Below are positions 13,291 through 24,818 of a DNA stretch of 64,000 nt, in pieces. Both the position numbers and the translations under genes were made by a program. The notes beneath the pieces were generated by a model. The model did not search any database and was not told where the DNA came from. It worked only from the letters and a program-made list of their open reading frames with translations. Each line of letters starts with the position of its first letter. Position 1 is the stretch's first letter. The DNA is from Phaseolus vulgaris (taxonomy: Eukaryota > Streptophyta > Magnoliopsida > Fabales > Fabaceae), in assembly GCF_000499845.2 (NCBI RefSeq), contig NC_023759.2:34038464-34102463 (forward strand). Reading direction: 5' to 3'.

Positions 13291-13310
13291 CTTCTTCTTC
13301 TTCTTCTTCT
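13291..13310. repeat. CTT-rich microsatellite in a T-rich tract
   Basis: About seven CTT units inside a pyrimidine tract (13261-13340), in the leader between 5' LTR and gag of the minus-strand gypsy element. Confidence 0.8.
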
Positions 13311-13467
13311 TTTTTCTCTGTTTTTCCTCTATTTTTTTTATAAAAAAGATGAATAATACGGTGAACAACACCGTGAGTAGTGTTGTCAACAGTACCGTGA
13401 ACAATGTCGTGAACAGTGATGAAGGAAAAAAAATAGGATGCACAATTGTATTATCATTCAAACCTTT

Positions 13468-13480
13468 GCTCTGAATACCA
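13468..13480 (-). promoter_or_regulatory. Primer-binding site of the chromovirus
   Basis: On the minus strand, two bases after the 5' LTR end, the sequence reads TGGTATTCAGAGC. The usual site complementary to initiator-Met tRNA is TGGTATCAGAGC, so this copy has one extra T. Its position fixes the 5' LTR boundary at 13483. Confidence 0.85.
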
Positions 13481-13482
13481 AA

Positions 13483-14115
13483 TGACATGATTCCAAATAG
13501 AACTAACACTAGAATTAGGAAATTAGGGTTACAAAATGGAATCAATTAAAAACAGTAACAATGAAAACTTGGAGCAAGAGAGGCACCACAAACTAGGTTT
13601 GATAAGCCTAAGGATGATCGCTACAAGAGTTGGTATAAGATTGCAAGATGCAAGGAAGAACCCTTCCAGAGATATATTCTCTCTATTAAATTGTCAAAAC
13701 ATTCATTCTCACTCTGTATTCCAAAAGTGTATAAATAAAAATTTAGTTATAGGTTTTGTCTCGTTTGTAAGCAAATAAAATAAAAATACAATCCTTATAT
13801 TTCAAGAAAGGATCATTTGTCCCATTGGTTAAGTTGATACTTTCTAATTGGTTTTTGGTTTAAATCCTAACTCTAAGCAAAATAATAATTTTTTATTTAT
13901 TTTAATACTCCAAGCATGTTGTGCGTGTAATTAACTTAGTCTTTTTAAAGTGTGGGTCATTCAACAATTGGGTCTCCAAAAGATTACCCACCTTGTACTG
14001 CAATGTCTCTAGGGCCTATCTAAGCCTTCCAATTGTCATGGGTCCACCTAAGTCTAGAATTATGTATTGATCAAGTTCCTCCTCACCATGCCCTTGGGCT
14101 TGGATATCCACATCA
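13483..14115 (-). repeat. 5' LTR of the chromovirus
   Basis: A 633-bp partner of 7764-8394. It ends next to the primer-binding site (inner side) and at CCACATCA (outer side), matching CCACACCA of the other LTR. Confidence 0.87.
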
Positions 14116-15067
14116 TCAGAAGTTCTTCTAAGTGTTACTATGAATTGGAAAATCCCTTTGTATTTCTTGATTCATAGTCAAGGTGAATTCGTTCTTTTAA
14201 ATTACAGTTATGTAATTCTCTGTGTGTAAGTGCCAAGATAGGGTTTTATTTTGCGGAAATCACAGTTGTAACAGGGTGTTGCAATGAGTGGTTGGTTCTT
14301 GTAGTGTTCAAGAACTATTTTGTTGTTCTTTTTGTAAAAGAATTTTGGTGATTTAGTGAATTCCCTCTTGACGTGAGGTGAGATTGGATGTAGCTCTGTT
14401 GTGAGTGAACCAATATAAAATCTTGGTGTCCTTTAAGCTTTCTTTATCATTGCATTTTATTTTTCTGCATAATTGTTCTTATTGCTTTAAAATCAATCGA
14501 TTATTTTCAAAATTAATCAATTGTTTTTTATGTGTAGATAAATCTGTTTGGTTTCTGATTGGAACAAAACTGATGTGCTAAGCAATTGTGTCTGGAAAAC
14601 TGTGTATTGATTATGTTTGTATACACCAGCATTCATTATTGGGTTTACAAGTTGTTTGAATAAAAAAAATTCTTCAAAATCGTATTTGAATTTGTTGGAT
14701 TCTACATTGGTTCTGGAAAGCTGCAAAATTTCATTTTTGTTATTGTAACTAGAAAAATAATTTGTTGTTTTTAAATGTAACTTGTTGAAATTAATTATGA
14801 AATTTATTTATTAAAAACATATTTAAATCTTTCCTAAGTGTGTTTTTGATTGACAATGTTGTGCTTTAAGAATTGTGTGCTCAGATATTTTAATTAATTT
14901 TTTTGATAAAAACATTCATTTTCCTGAATCGATGTGCTTTTAAAAATATCAACCAGTTGCTTTGAAAAACAATCAATTAAAATTCTGTTAGGATTGTGAT
15001 AAACTCTTTTTGCAAAAATCTAAGTATAATTCACCCCCTCTTAAACTTAACTCCCATTAATTTAACA
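14116..15067 (+). repeat. Diverged family-alpha LTR, right part
   Basis: Continues 7110-7763 across the gypsy insertion. It contains the conserved alpha stretch GGATGTAGCTCT...GAACCAATATAAAA (14373-14420; TATA-like), and ends with TTCACCCCCTC and a proposed CA end at 15067. Decamer pairs occur at 14494/14514 and 14950/14970, both 20 bp apart. The end point is inferred from the position of the alpha LTR end; the following GTTGG may be a decayed primer-binding site. Confidence 0.55.
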
Positions 15068-15230
15068 GTTGGAAGGAAATGTCCACTTTTAACCCAATAT
15101 AAATAAAAAACTTTTTTTATTTATGTGAAAATTTAACATAAACTCCGTTAATTTAACAGCTGGAAGGAAATATCCACTTTTAACCTAATATAAATAAGAC
15201 CATGTTTATTTGTATGAAAATTTAACATAA
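15051..15230. repeat. Two-unit tandem repeat, period about 92 bp
   Basis: The units start CTCCCATTAATTTAAC (15051) and CTCCGTTAATTTAAC (15143). They share TGGAAGGAAAT.TCCACTTTTAACC and end ATTTAACATAA. The first unit overlaps the proposed end of the diverged LTR, so the duplication arose at or after that insertion. Confidence 0.85.
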
Positions 15231-15395
15231 CAAAAACATAATTTTATTGTGTTTTTTTAATATTATTTCCATTTAAGCAACTACAATGAAAAAAAAGGAA
15301 AAACACATTAGGTTGGGAGAAGAAAAGAATGGATGCCTCATAAGGAGATAGGGGAAAAATAATAAATTAGAATTTGACAAATAGGATAAGAAAAA

Positions 15396-16025
15396 TGTTC
15401 TTACAACATGGACCAAGAACACTAGAATCAGGTTGACAAGATTAACTCTTATACAAATCTTCCGAACTTTGGACTGGACTCTCTCGGTCTCTTCTTGGGC
15501 TGGATACTCTGGGCTTCTCCTCACATTGGGTGCTCTAGGCTTCTCCTCAAGGTAGATGCTCTCGGCTTCTCTTTCAACTAGATGCTCTCGGCTTCTCCTT
15601 CAGCTAAGTGCTCTCAGCTTCTCCTTCAGCTAAGTGCTCTCGGCTTCTCCTTCAGCTAGGTGCTCTCGGCTTCTTCTCCTCACAGGTGGGTGTGTGTACC
15701 TGCAAGGCGCTCCGATGCCAAAGTCAGATATAGTTTTATGTTCATCAGATAAATTGAATCTTACTTACCTCTTGAGTTGAACCTCTATTTATAAGGCTCT
15801 CTTATTGGGCTTAAGAGTTACTTGGGTCTTTTCTTTTTGCACCTAACATTTTGAAAACACACACATGTATATTTGGGCCCATCTTATGGGCTTTGCTATA
15901 ATCACTAATTTAATTTTACTTATTTACTTTTTATATTTAACCTTTCGATTGAGACTTTCGGTACAACCTTTTGGTCGAGACTTTCGGTACAACCTTTCGG
16001 TTGACCTTTCGGCCTAGACAGTACA
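15396..16025 (-). repeat. Solo LTR with internal minisatellite (copy 4)
   Basis: Begins TGTTC and ends GTACA, with AAAAA on both sides (15391-15395 and 16026-16030), a matching but low-complexity TSD. On the minus strand a TATAAATA box lies at 15793-15786. A U5-side block (near 15700-15720) recalls the family-beta block, with GGCATCGGAGCGC in place of GAGCGTCGGAGTGC. A 26-bp tandem repeat occupies 15481-15686, and an imperfect ~31-bp repeat containing GACTTTCGGTACAACC occupies about 15945-16005. It is probably a gypsy-type solo LTR. Confidence 0.65.
15481..15686. repeat. 26-bp minisatellite in a solo LTR
   Basis: Seven successive units begin CTCT at 15481, 15507, 15533, 15559, 15585, 15611 and 15637, each exactly 26 bp, followed by a partial unit. 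The consensus contains CTCTCGGCTTCTCCTTCAGC. The right-hand units are nearly identical while the left ones have diverged, suggesting recent expansion from the right end. Confidence 0.92.
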
Positions 16026-16939
16026 AAAAATAAATGTGAAATTAACAAGTACAATTTTCTTTTGTATCTCTATCTTCTTTTTACATACATATTTTTATAA
16101 TGATCTATTTTGTCCTTTATCATTTGAATATGTCAATTTTCACAATTTTATTTTTCTTGTTTCCTTTTTAGTGGATTTCCTAGCCTGAAGGTGGTAGCTC
16201 AAGTATTGATAGATTTTTTTGTGATTTCCTAACATGATGCTTATTCTGATTTTCGTTTATTTATTGTGTATTTTGGAAATTTTTCTAGATTAAGTAATTA
16301 GTAAGTTTTTTTTGGATTGAGCAATCACTAAGTGAATATCTGAATTGATTTTGTTCTTCTATATGCAATCCGAAATTTAAAAATAGCATTTTTAAATTAC
16401 AATAAATTTGACATTCAAAATTATATTCTAAGTTATCTAATCCGAAATATATTTTTAAGTTCCAGACTAAACAATGTGTAATTAGGTCTTTTTTTCTAAA
16501 TATATGAACACAATCCCTTTTCGGGTGAAACATTCCGTTTTATCTAATATTTTGAAATTATATCTAAATTTTGAAAAGTGGAACAGAGAAAATAATGCTT
16601 AGCTATATTTCAACTTAAAAAAATTCCTAAACAAAACTGTAAGACATTAATAATTAATAATGTGTTAGGATCGAGGTTGTAATGCAATCTTATAGAAAAA
16701 TTGGAATATTTTATGATAAAATATGTTTTTTAGATATTTTTTTAAAAGTAATTGAATTTAGAATTCTACGAGAGTTATAAAATTAGATAATTTTAAATTT
16801 CGCAATTAAAAATTTATTTATTCATTTGATTAGTACTGAAATATTATTAGAATGACTACTTTTCAATTGATTTTAATTAAGAATTTTTTTTAGTGATTTT
16901 GATAAGAGTTATTTTTAATTTAAATTATTATTAAAAAAA
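16026..16939. other. AT-rich sequence, nothing recognised
   Basis: No coding domain, LTR end or tandem structure was recognised in this stretch. Confidence 0.4.
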
Positions 16940-17345
16940 TATTAAATAGAAACTAATTATAGAGATATAATATATTTGGTTACAATATTGATTAAATTAT
17001 ATATTATTTTATAGACTAAAAAATTATTGATATCGGCACGAGTTTCTAAATTTATAAACTAGTTTTTAAATTTGTATCTAATTGACTATATCAAGGTTTT
17101 AACTATTAATTTTAGAATCTAAAATAGTTGACAGTTAATTAAATACTAATTTAGAAACTAATTTATAAATTTTATTAATAATAGAAACTAATTTATAAAT
17201 TTTATTAATAATATAAACTACTTTATAAATTTTATTAATAATAAAAACTACTTTAGTTATTAATAATTCTTTAATCTCAAAAAATAGTATATAATTTATT
17301 TAATATAATAACTAATTATTTTTAATCTCTAATGATTTTTTTAAT
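16940..17345. mobile_element. Degraded relative of the CACTA foldback miniatures
   Basis: Resembles 24417-24818 and 10376-10779: it has words such as AATAGAAACTAATTATAGAGA on the left, a central inverted stretch around 17090-17125, and AATCTCTAATGATTTTTT on the right. Terminal CACTA/TAGTG ends are no longer visible and no TSD could be set. The boundaries are approximate. Confidence 0.5.
17154..17243. repeat. Three tandem 30-bp units
   Basis: Three copies at exact 30-bp spacing (17154, 17184, 17214) of a unit containing ATAAATTTTATTAATAAT, inside the degraded foldback element. Confidence 0.88.
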
Positions 17346-17939
17346 GAATTGTTAGACTTATTTTTTTATAGGTCATTATTATTTCGGAATCAACAATATT
17401 AGTTAGGGTTTTCTCAGTGCTAAGGAGAATATTTTTTATGAATGTGAACTAGATATATTTTATGACATATGCCGTGGGTTTTATGGCTTAACTAAATTTT
17501 AAGTTTGTTATGAATTTGAATATTTTCAATTGAGTTGAAGTTAAATTATTTTTTATAAAGTATCCAAATATTTTATATTTTTCAGTTCAATCTCTGCCAT
17601 TTTATTCTATTGTTAACTCTGGATTACATCATAATTACTTACATGTTCCCACATTAAAAAATAGAAAATGATATAATCAAGTTTTAAGTCTAATAAATTT
17701 AGATATATTCAATTGAATGTCTCTATTGAAAATTACATTTTATTAAGTATTCAAAATCTTTAAATTTTCTATTGAGAGTCATTGTCCTTTGATTTTGGCG
17801 TCAAGTAAAGTGACATAATTGTTTAATTTTGGAGTCTACGAACTTGGATGATATTAAAAAAAATAATATCTAGAATCCTAATTTTCTTTATAAAAAATAA
17901 CATTATTTTTGTTTTTTTTTAAAAATTAAATACTAAAAT
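17346..17939. other. AT-rich sequence, nothing recognised
   Basis: No gene or repeat boundary seen. Short words such as CTATTGAAAATTACATTTTATTAAG (split in use) recur loosely at 19100-19340, suggesting a shared old repeat. Confidence 0.3.
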
Positions 17940-18939
17940 TGTTCCAGCCAGTTGACCTGGATCACCTTCGTGCGTATCTATAAATTGCGCTTCAAGAGCC
18001 CCTTTGCTTCTGTTCCAACATTCTCCTTCCTCCGCCGTGAGCACCTGAAACAGAGAGACAAATGGTGTCCTCGCGACCGTTTGCACTCCGACGATAAAGT
18101 CAGCTATTGGACAAGAAACACCAAACACTTCTCGTCGCAGAACACCGTAAGATCAATGTCTAGAGAAATATGTAACTGAATCGTAACTGAATCCTCTCAA
18201 ATGAGTACACTTGTACACAAATGTGAAAAACGTACCTTGTTCTGTTTACCGTAAAACCTTATACCTTCCCAGGGTTTCTCTCCACGTATTAGCTTGCGAC
18301 TTGCGTATTTTGAAGGCGCTCCTTAACAACATCGTTCCCAGTCTTAGGGTCTTCTCAGTGTGTAGGATTGCCCTATCGAAGTGCAACTCGTGTGGGGGGT
18401 GACTGCATGGGTGTCAACTCATGCGCCCATTCTCTAAGTCACTCGTCCTGGGAGTATCCTACCTTCCTTATGTGCCATGCATGTGGATTACCTTCTGGGA
18501 CGTGGCCTCCTCATGGGTGGTTTCTGTCCCAGTGACTTTCCAGCGGTGGTGTGTACTGCCGCGTCCCTAAACCTCATGCACAGATCCTTCATGAGTTGGG
18601 TCTCTCCCTTCTAGTACTGGGGGTGTGGTTTGGGAAACACCTTTCTTTACCTATTATCACTGTCTGGGATGCCGAGGCCCGAGGCCTCCACGCCCCTACC
18701 GTGCCGCCTCCTACCGTGTCGCCTCCTCCTTGGTTATCCTTGCCCGTGGGTATCAGGAGGGGACACTTCCTTAGCCTATCAAACTTCCCATACGCCTTTA
18801 TTAGCCTGAGGCTGATCAACGCCCGAGGCCGTGGACCTTAAAGGAAACTTCTTCATGCCCTGCAATACTTTCTAATGGATCATTCTCTCGAGGTCCCACT
18901 ATGTTGACTTTGGTCAACACCCGATGAACGTACGATACA
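17940..18939 (-). repeat. Solo LTR, family beta, copy 2
   Basis: A 1000-bp LTR with TG...CA ends and perfect TSDs AAAAT (17935-17939 and 18940-18944). The minus strand reads from TGTATCGTACG to ...CTGGAACA. It shares with 5302-6129 the block around TTTGCACTCCGACG (18066-18100) and a long central GC-rich part (18331-18700 against 5630-5940). The body is much GC-richer than its flanks. No internal sequence adjoins it. Confidence 0.9.
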
Positions 18940-21897
18940 AAAATAAAACCAAACCAACCATGTGTAAATAAAAAATAATATTATTTGTTAAAAATAAAAA
19001 AAGGGTTCCATAACTTTTTTTTTAATTGGTCTTTGAAACTACAAAATCAAGCATTCGCACCATCCTATAATTGATGGTAATAACTCAATTAAAAAATATA
19101 AAGATTTTGAACCTTCAATAAAAAAAAAATCTTTTAATAGAGTCAATTGAAAATATATAAATTTGTAAGAGACTTAAAAAAATGAATTATATATTTTTTA
19201 TTTTCCACGTGGAGACACGTAAGGAACAATAATATATGCTCACAACACTTTAACAAATTAATGACAAAATTAAATCATAGATACTGAATTGAAAAATATA
19301 AAATTATTGAATACTCAATAAAATGACAATTTTTAATAGAAATTCAGTAAAAAATACTTAAAAATTTATGAGTGACTTAAAATTTAATTAAACTTTTTTT
19401 TATTGATATTTATCATGATTATATTTTTCATCAATAATAATAAATATTTTTTGTCAATAATTTATTAGATTTATTTTTCTAATGTTTATTAGGAAAACTT
19501 TCAACCAATATTAATTAAAATTATTTTTTTGGTAATGTTGAGGTATTTTTTCAATCAATATCGATTAAAGGGTCAGGAGGAAGAAAATTTCAACCAATAA
19601 TATCGCGAAATAATCTGATTAATGTCAACGTAATAATTATGTTTAATGTGAACAAAAAATAATTTTAGTGGTCATATAGAGATTGTTTTTTTGTCAAGTT
19701 GAATAATTTTTTGACGAACTTTGAAAAAAAAAATAACATTAAACAAGATCGAGTAAAAAAAAATCATCAATCTACTTATATTTTTTTAATTATTTTGATA
19801 CTTTTTTTTTTCATTTAGTGATAATTGAAATACTTCATGCACACGTAAAAATTAGAATTAAATAAATTTTAATTGGTTTATCAAAACATTTTTTTTAAAA
19901 AAAAAAAATTAAAATATGATTAATTCAAATTCAATGCATGTAAATATCTCATAAAATAATTATAAAATTTCCTAAATTAATTTAATCCTAAACCCTAAAC
20001 ATTATGAAAATTTCAAAAATAATTTATTAGTATTTTCTAAAAAATAATAATAAACAAACATGACCTCCAAAGACATCAATACTTCAAATAAGTTGGACTT
20101 TATGTTTGTTGACAGATATACAAAGAGCCTGTATTATGGTATTACTATTTACACTCTCCCTTTATACTAATGCACGCCTGTTTCTTTTTTTCCAAACTAC
20201 CCCATTAAACACACTACCTTTGTCTTCATCTACCTCGACCACTTTACTTTCTTCTTGGAAAAAACCAAAATAACCAAATTCTCCCTTATCAAATAATTGG
20301 TCCAAACTTAAGGATATTTATGTTAAACTGGAAAATATCTTTTTACAAGATAATTAGCATAAAGGAGGAGTATAAATAGCAAAAGGCAAATTGTCTTTGC
20401 ACCTTCATACCTTCTCCTGTACTTCCATATTAATTGTGAAAAGTCGGTTTTTATCTTTTTAAAATTTTAAAATAGTTCTAAATGAAACATAACTTCACCT
20501 TCTTAAATAACCCCAATTGTGTCCCATACATCCATTTCAGTCGCAACACCTCCATTCTTCTCCAACCGCAGTGTTTGAGAGAGCGGTTTCATCATTTGAG
20601 CGTATGTGAGAGAGTTGATAAGAAGATTAGTTGTATTCGACGTTTTCCAATGTGATTTTTTTTTTGAGTTTTGCACTCCATTTCTACATCTCGATGATTT
20701 TTTTTCTAGGTTTTGTAGCTTCCAAAAAGATGAAAAAAAATAACGAAAACATAATTATCACCGATAAAAACACCACAAACTTACCTCAAACACCAATATT
20801 CACTACTAGTTGTCAACACTTGAAAATGAAGAAGAACATATCACACCCCCACTATACTTAGAAGGGTATTATTGAAATTAAAAAAAGGTATAGAAGTATG
20901 GAGGTGCACGGATAATTTTCGATAACAAAAGCCTTTCCTTCCTAACTTAACAATAACCCAAGGCCCAAATCTGATCAAAGTTATATGTAGGTACAATGAA
21001 ACTTCCGTATGAGCACCCTCTAGATTTCTGTTCACACTCCTTTCTTTCTATTTTTCTTGTTACTAATTATATCCTTTTATCTAAAAAAATTTATAAACCC
21101 CAACCCCTTATTCTTTAAACTCAAATTTGATTGTCATTTCAATGCTTTTGTATTATTTTCTATATTTTTATCTACCTTAAAGCTACGTAAAATTTACCTA
21201 AGTTTTGTTTTATTAAAATTCTACTAAATTAAGTTGTTTACATAAAATATATTTTGTATCAAATTCTTTATTTTATATTTATAAAACTTGATGCACATTT
21301 CGATGTTTTTTGGTTGTTTCGTGACAAGTGAGGTTCAAGAAAGGTATTCCAAAAAAATTATGTTTTATTTACTTTTTTTTATAAGATATAAATAAGGCTG
21401 TTTAAAGGTGAGTTGATTGATTAGTATAATCTTAGGAGTAATAAGATTATAATTGTGGTTGTCCATTTAGTATTGTTGGTGAAGAGAAACAAAAGGAGAG
21501 GGAAATGGTGGCAATTGTGTACTCTGTGGTGGCTAATATGCATTGTGGCAAATTTTCTTCCATGGATCATTTCCATATCCAATATTTCTGCCTTTTTGTT
21601 GTCGACGAGTGTAGACCAAAACATTGCCATAAATCGCTACGAAGAGTCGTTTTCCATTCATGTTTGTTTTTCTTGTTTAATGAAGTTCTTTCTTCTTCTG
21701 TTTGATGCTGATAGACTCATATAAAGTAATAAATAATTGAAATTTTAATAATTAATATTGAATATAACATTTTAAATTTTTATTAATAATAAAAATTATT
21801 TTAAATACTAATATTTTTTAATTTATAATAATTAATAATTTTTTATTTTTAAAATTAATTATTATTTAATTATTTTCTTGTAATATATATAAATTGC
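18940..21897. other. Unassigned AT-rich sequence
   Basis: No known domain appears on either strand. 19440-19660 repeats words seen at 3160-3310 and 6598-6900. The mixed-composition patches at 20100-20640 and 20860-21060 are less AT-rich but have no open frame longer than about 90 codons and nothing I recognise. Confidence 0.35.
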
Positions 21898-22290
21898 ATA
21901 TTTACATGAAAAAAAATCCTGTATTATGAAGTAAGAGTGTGTGAGGTTATTTAAGTAGATGAGTAATTTATTTATACTATTTTTTTCTTTGTTATTGTAA
22001 ATGCAAAGAATAATTTTAAGATTAAAAAATTTAAAATATAACTAAGGAAATATGAACATCAAATACGTATACAAAATAGAGGTATCTCTATTACATATTA
22101 TTATAGAAGAAGTAATATTGATTGCATTTTTGCATGAAAGACAAAAATCATATTATGAAGTAGAAGTATGTGCGGTTATTTTAAGTCGATGAATATCTCC
22201 GTCTTCACTATTTTTTCTTCTTTTTTATTGTTGTATATGTAATAAATTAATAACAATTTTAAGGTTTAAAATATTAAAATTTTAAAACAT
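21898..22290. repeat. Two-unit tandem duplication, period about 229 bp
   Basis: The word TATTATGAAG occurs at 21922 and 22151 (229 bp apart). Similarity extends on both sides, from TTTACATGAAA/TTTGCATGAAA to AATTTTAAG.TTAAAA. The copies have diverged by substitutions and small indels, so the duplication is not recent. Confidence 0.75.
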
Positions 22291-22336
22291 AATTAAGACT
22301 AAAATAAAAACATAAATATTTACCCAAAAATAAAAT

Positions 22337-22363
22337 TTATTATTATTATTATTATTATTATTA
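22337..22363. repeat. (ATT)n microsatellite
   Basis: About nine ATT units in a row. Confidence 0.9.
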
Positions 22364-23229
22364 TGACAACTGCTTATTTTTTACATTTAATTTACAACAT
22401 TTAAAGTTATGAAAAACCCAAATTTTTGACTTAGAAAAACATATGAATTAATTGATTTTCTTAATGTGTATAATCTTGGTCAAAATATTTTATAAGAGTG
22501 ATTGAAAGGAGTATTATTTTTAAATTTTATTTTATTTTATTGGATTTTTGAGCTTCCTTCTTATGCATGAAATATGTTCAACTTTATAAAATTTATTTGT
22601 CTCACTTACTTAAGTGGATATGAGTCAAATTAGGGTTATGAATAAAAGAGATTTGTTATTGAAAATATGACAACAAATAGGGAGAGAAGGGGGAAAAAAG
22701 AAAATCTAATGTGATTTTTGCATACCCAACGAAGTGCATATTTTTGAATGCAACTGGAAATTCATTCGCTTTCGAATATAACAAAGTTTTGAATAAAAGA
22801 TTCTTAACGGATAATTTTTTGTTTTCAACGGTTGGATGTTCAATTGGAAATTTGGAAAGGAATAAATGCAATTCACAATATATAATGACTCTATTTTAGA
22901 GTTTTTTCATCTTCTTTCTTATTTGTAAACATTGTTATTTTGTTTGTTTGGGATAAATATATGCATTACTTATGTACTTGTTGGAGATTCTCTTGTATCT
23001 TTGTTGATCATAGTTGATCTATTTACTTGGTTTGGAAGAATCATGAATTTTACTCTTACAATGAATCTTTTTCACATTAAAAATATTTGTGTATCATGTA
23101 CTTGTGTTATTTTGTCATGCTATGGTCACTCCTCATAGATTCTCGAAAGTTGGGAGAATTTTATTTTGCTGCTTATTACTCTATTATTGAATTGTTATTT
23201 TAATATATTCTTCCATCAGAGTGACATAT
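22364..23229. other. AT-rich sequence upstream of a copia remnant
   Basis: No domain recognised. This is where the 5' LTR and leader of the copia element that follows would be expected, but I could not identify LTR ends or a primer-binding site. Confidence 0.35.
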
Positions 23230-23960
23230 TCTTACTTGAATGATGGAGACAATATCAAAGTAACTTTTTTTAAAGTAGCAAATTATGATTTATGGAAGGA
23301 AAAAAATGAAGGGCTTGTTTTGTGAGGAATATGCATCTCCTTATTTTTGGTTCATAGAAGTTGAATTCTATGTTTAGTGAAGAATGAGATTTTGAACACC
23401 AATGAGTATGTGGTTTTATTAGTCATTTTGTGGATGACAATGTATAAAATCTTATTGTTTATAAGACAAATGAGAGAACCTTACGAGATAAACTCGAATC
23501 AGTATATGCCTCTAAATCAAGAGGCAACAAATTTTACTTATTGTTTTTTTTTTGTAGAATTGAAGTACAAGGAAAAGACATCAATAGAGAAAATCAGAGT
23601 AATTTTCAAGGACGATTTGATTAGTTGTCAGTTGTGGGTATTAAATTTGATGATGATGAGTTAGAATTATTCTTATTGTTAACTTTACTTGATTTTTGGG
23701 AAAGGTTTCAGGTTTCCATGATTAGTTGTTATCCTAAATAGTGATATTTTATTTGAAATGGAAAATAGTGGTGCTCTTAATGAGGAGACGCGAAGGAAGA
23801 CATAAGGTACTTCATGTCAATTAGAGAAGTTAGAAGAGAGAATTGCAAGGTGGTAGATAAAAGCATGATCAATTCTAGGTGTTAGTACAAAAATGTGTAG
23901 TGTCACTTGTCACAAAATGGAACACATACAATGAAAATGTTTTCTTTGAAAAAATGTGAA
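23230..23960 (+). pseudogene. gag: gag remnant of a Tnt1-94-like copia element
   Basis: The plus strand reads in broken frames: YDLWKEK near 23285, then the UBN2-type gag region with GIKFDDDEL at 23637-23665 and FWERFQVSM at 23694-23720. A decayed zinc-knuckle region lies near 23890-23935, with one Cys lost. Many stops and shifts show old decay. Downstream pieces 24001-25780 are in the correct order for the same element. Confidence 0.75.
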
Positions 23961-24000
23961 TAAATATAAGAAAGGAAAACAACAAGATAAGGATTATGTT

Positions 24001-24416
24001 GATGGTGGTCATGTGTCTACTGCTACTTTTGATGATCTTTTATTCTTCATGACCATGATTTAGTTAATCTTATTTTTTATGAGAGCATGTGAATAATTGA
24101 TAGTGGTGATACATTACATGTTACAACCTAAAAAGATTTTTTAACATCTTACATTCTAGATGATTTTGGAGTTATGAAGATAAGTAATGATGGTATATCT
24201 AAGGTGATTGGTGTTGGTGATGTATGCTTACAAACCAACATGAGAAAACAATTATTATTGAGAGGAATTAAACATCCTCCAAAAGCTTATTTTAAGTTGA
24301 TTTATGTAAAGGTGCTTAATGATAGAGGTTATGATAATATTTTGGTTCTCGAAAGAGGAAACTTACTAAAGCAAACTTGATTGGGGCTAAATAGAAGAAA
24401 AATTATAAGAAGTATT
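24001..24416 (+). pseudogene. pol: copia protease and pre-integrase remnant
   Basis: The protease motif reads IDSGDTLHVT near 24096-24125, where the family has D-S-G-A, and is followed by the open frame 24174-24380 with SKVIGVGDVCLQTN and LLLRGIKH. This wording is characteristic of Tnt1-94-like copia polyproteins ahead of the integrase. The frame is cut at 24417 by a CACTA miniature. Confidence 0.85.
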
Positions 24417-24818
24417 CACTACAAAAAAATTATTAAATAAAAATTAATTTTAGAGACAAAATATAATTAGTTGTTATATTGACTAAATTATATACTATTT
24501 TAGATACTAAAAAAATTATTGGTATCTAAAGTAATTTTTATTATTAATAAAATTTATAAGCTAGTTTCTAAATTGGTTTCTAATTAGTTACCAAAGTTTT
24601 AGCTACCAATTAATTTAGATTATAAGTTGGTAGCTAAAATTTTGGTAGCTAATTAGATACCAATTTAGAAACCAGTTTATAATTTTTATTAATAATAAAA
24701 ACTACTTTAGTTACCAATATTTTTTTAGTCAATAAAATATTATCTAATTTATTCAATATAGTAATTAATTATTTTTTGTCTTTAAAATTGGTTTCTGTTT
24801 AATGATTTTCTTGTAGTG
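24417..24818. mobile_element. CACTA miniature foldback element 2
   Basis: A 402-bp element with ends CACTACAAAAAAAT and (reverse complement) CACTACAAGAAAATCATT, and TSD ATT on each side (24414-24416 and 24819-24821). The interior is an inverted repeat centred near 24620, so it can fold back. It is related to 10376-10779. It interrupts the copia pol sequence, with pre-integrase to the left and the GAG-pre-integrase/integrase region to the right. Confidence 0.92.

Larger units (their letters stand above)
7764..14115 (-). mobile_element. Decayed Ty3/gypsy chromovirus-type LTR retrotransposon
   Basis: Two direct repeats of about 632 bp (7764-8394 and 13483-14115) flank minus-strand gag, protease, reverse transcriptase and integrase remnants in the order expected for gypsy elements. 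A primer-binding site sits beside the right-hand (5') LTR. The integrase C-terminal wording (GPFQV...TFNV...SPF) is typical of chromoviruses. Later insertions are a CACTA miniature at 10376-10779 and a solo LTR at 10820-11957. Stops, frameshifts and an internal pol deletion show it is dead. No matching TSD is visible: flanks are TTAAA and TCAGA. Confidence 0.9.

Noticed and set aside
21421..21724. Possible small host gene (89-codon plus-strand frame)
   Set aside because: No recognisable domain, overlapping frames on both strands, no supporting neighbours.
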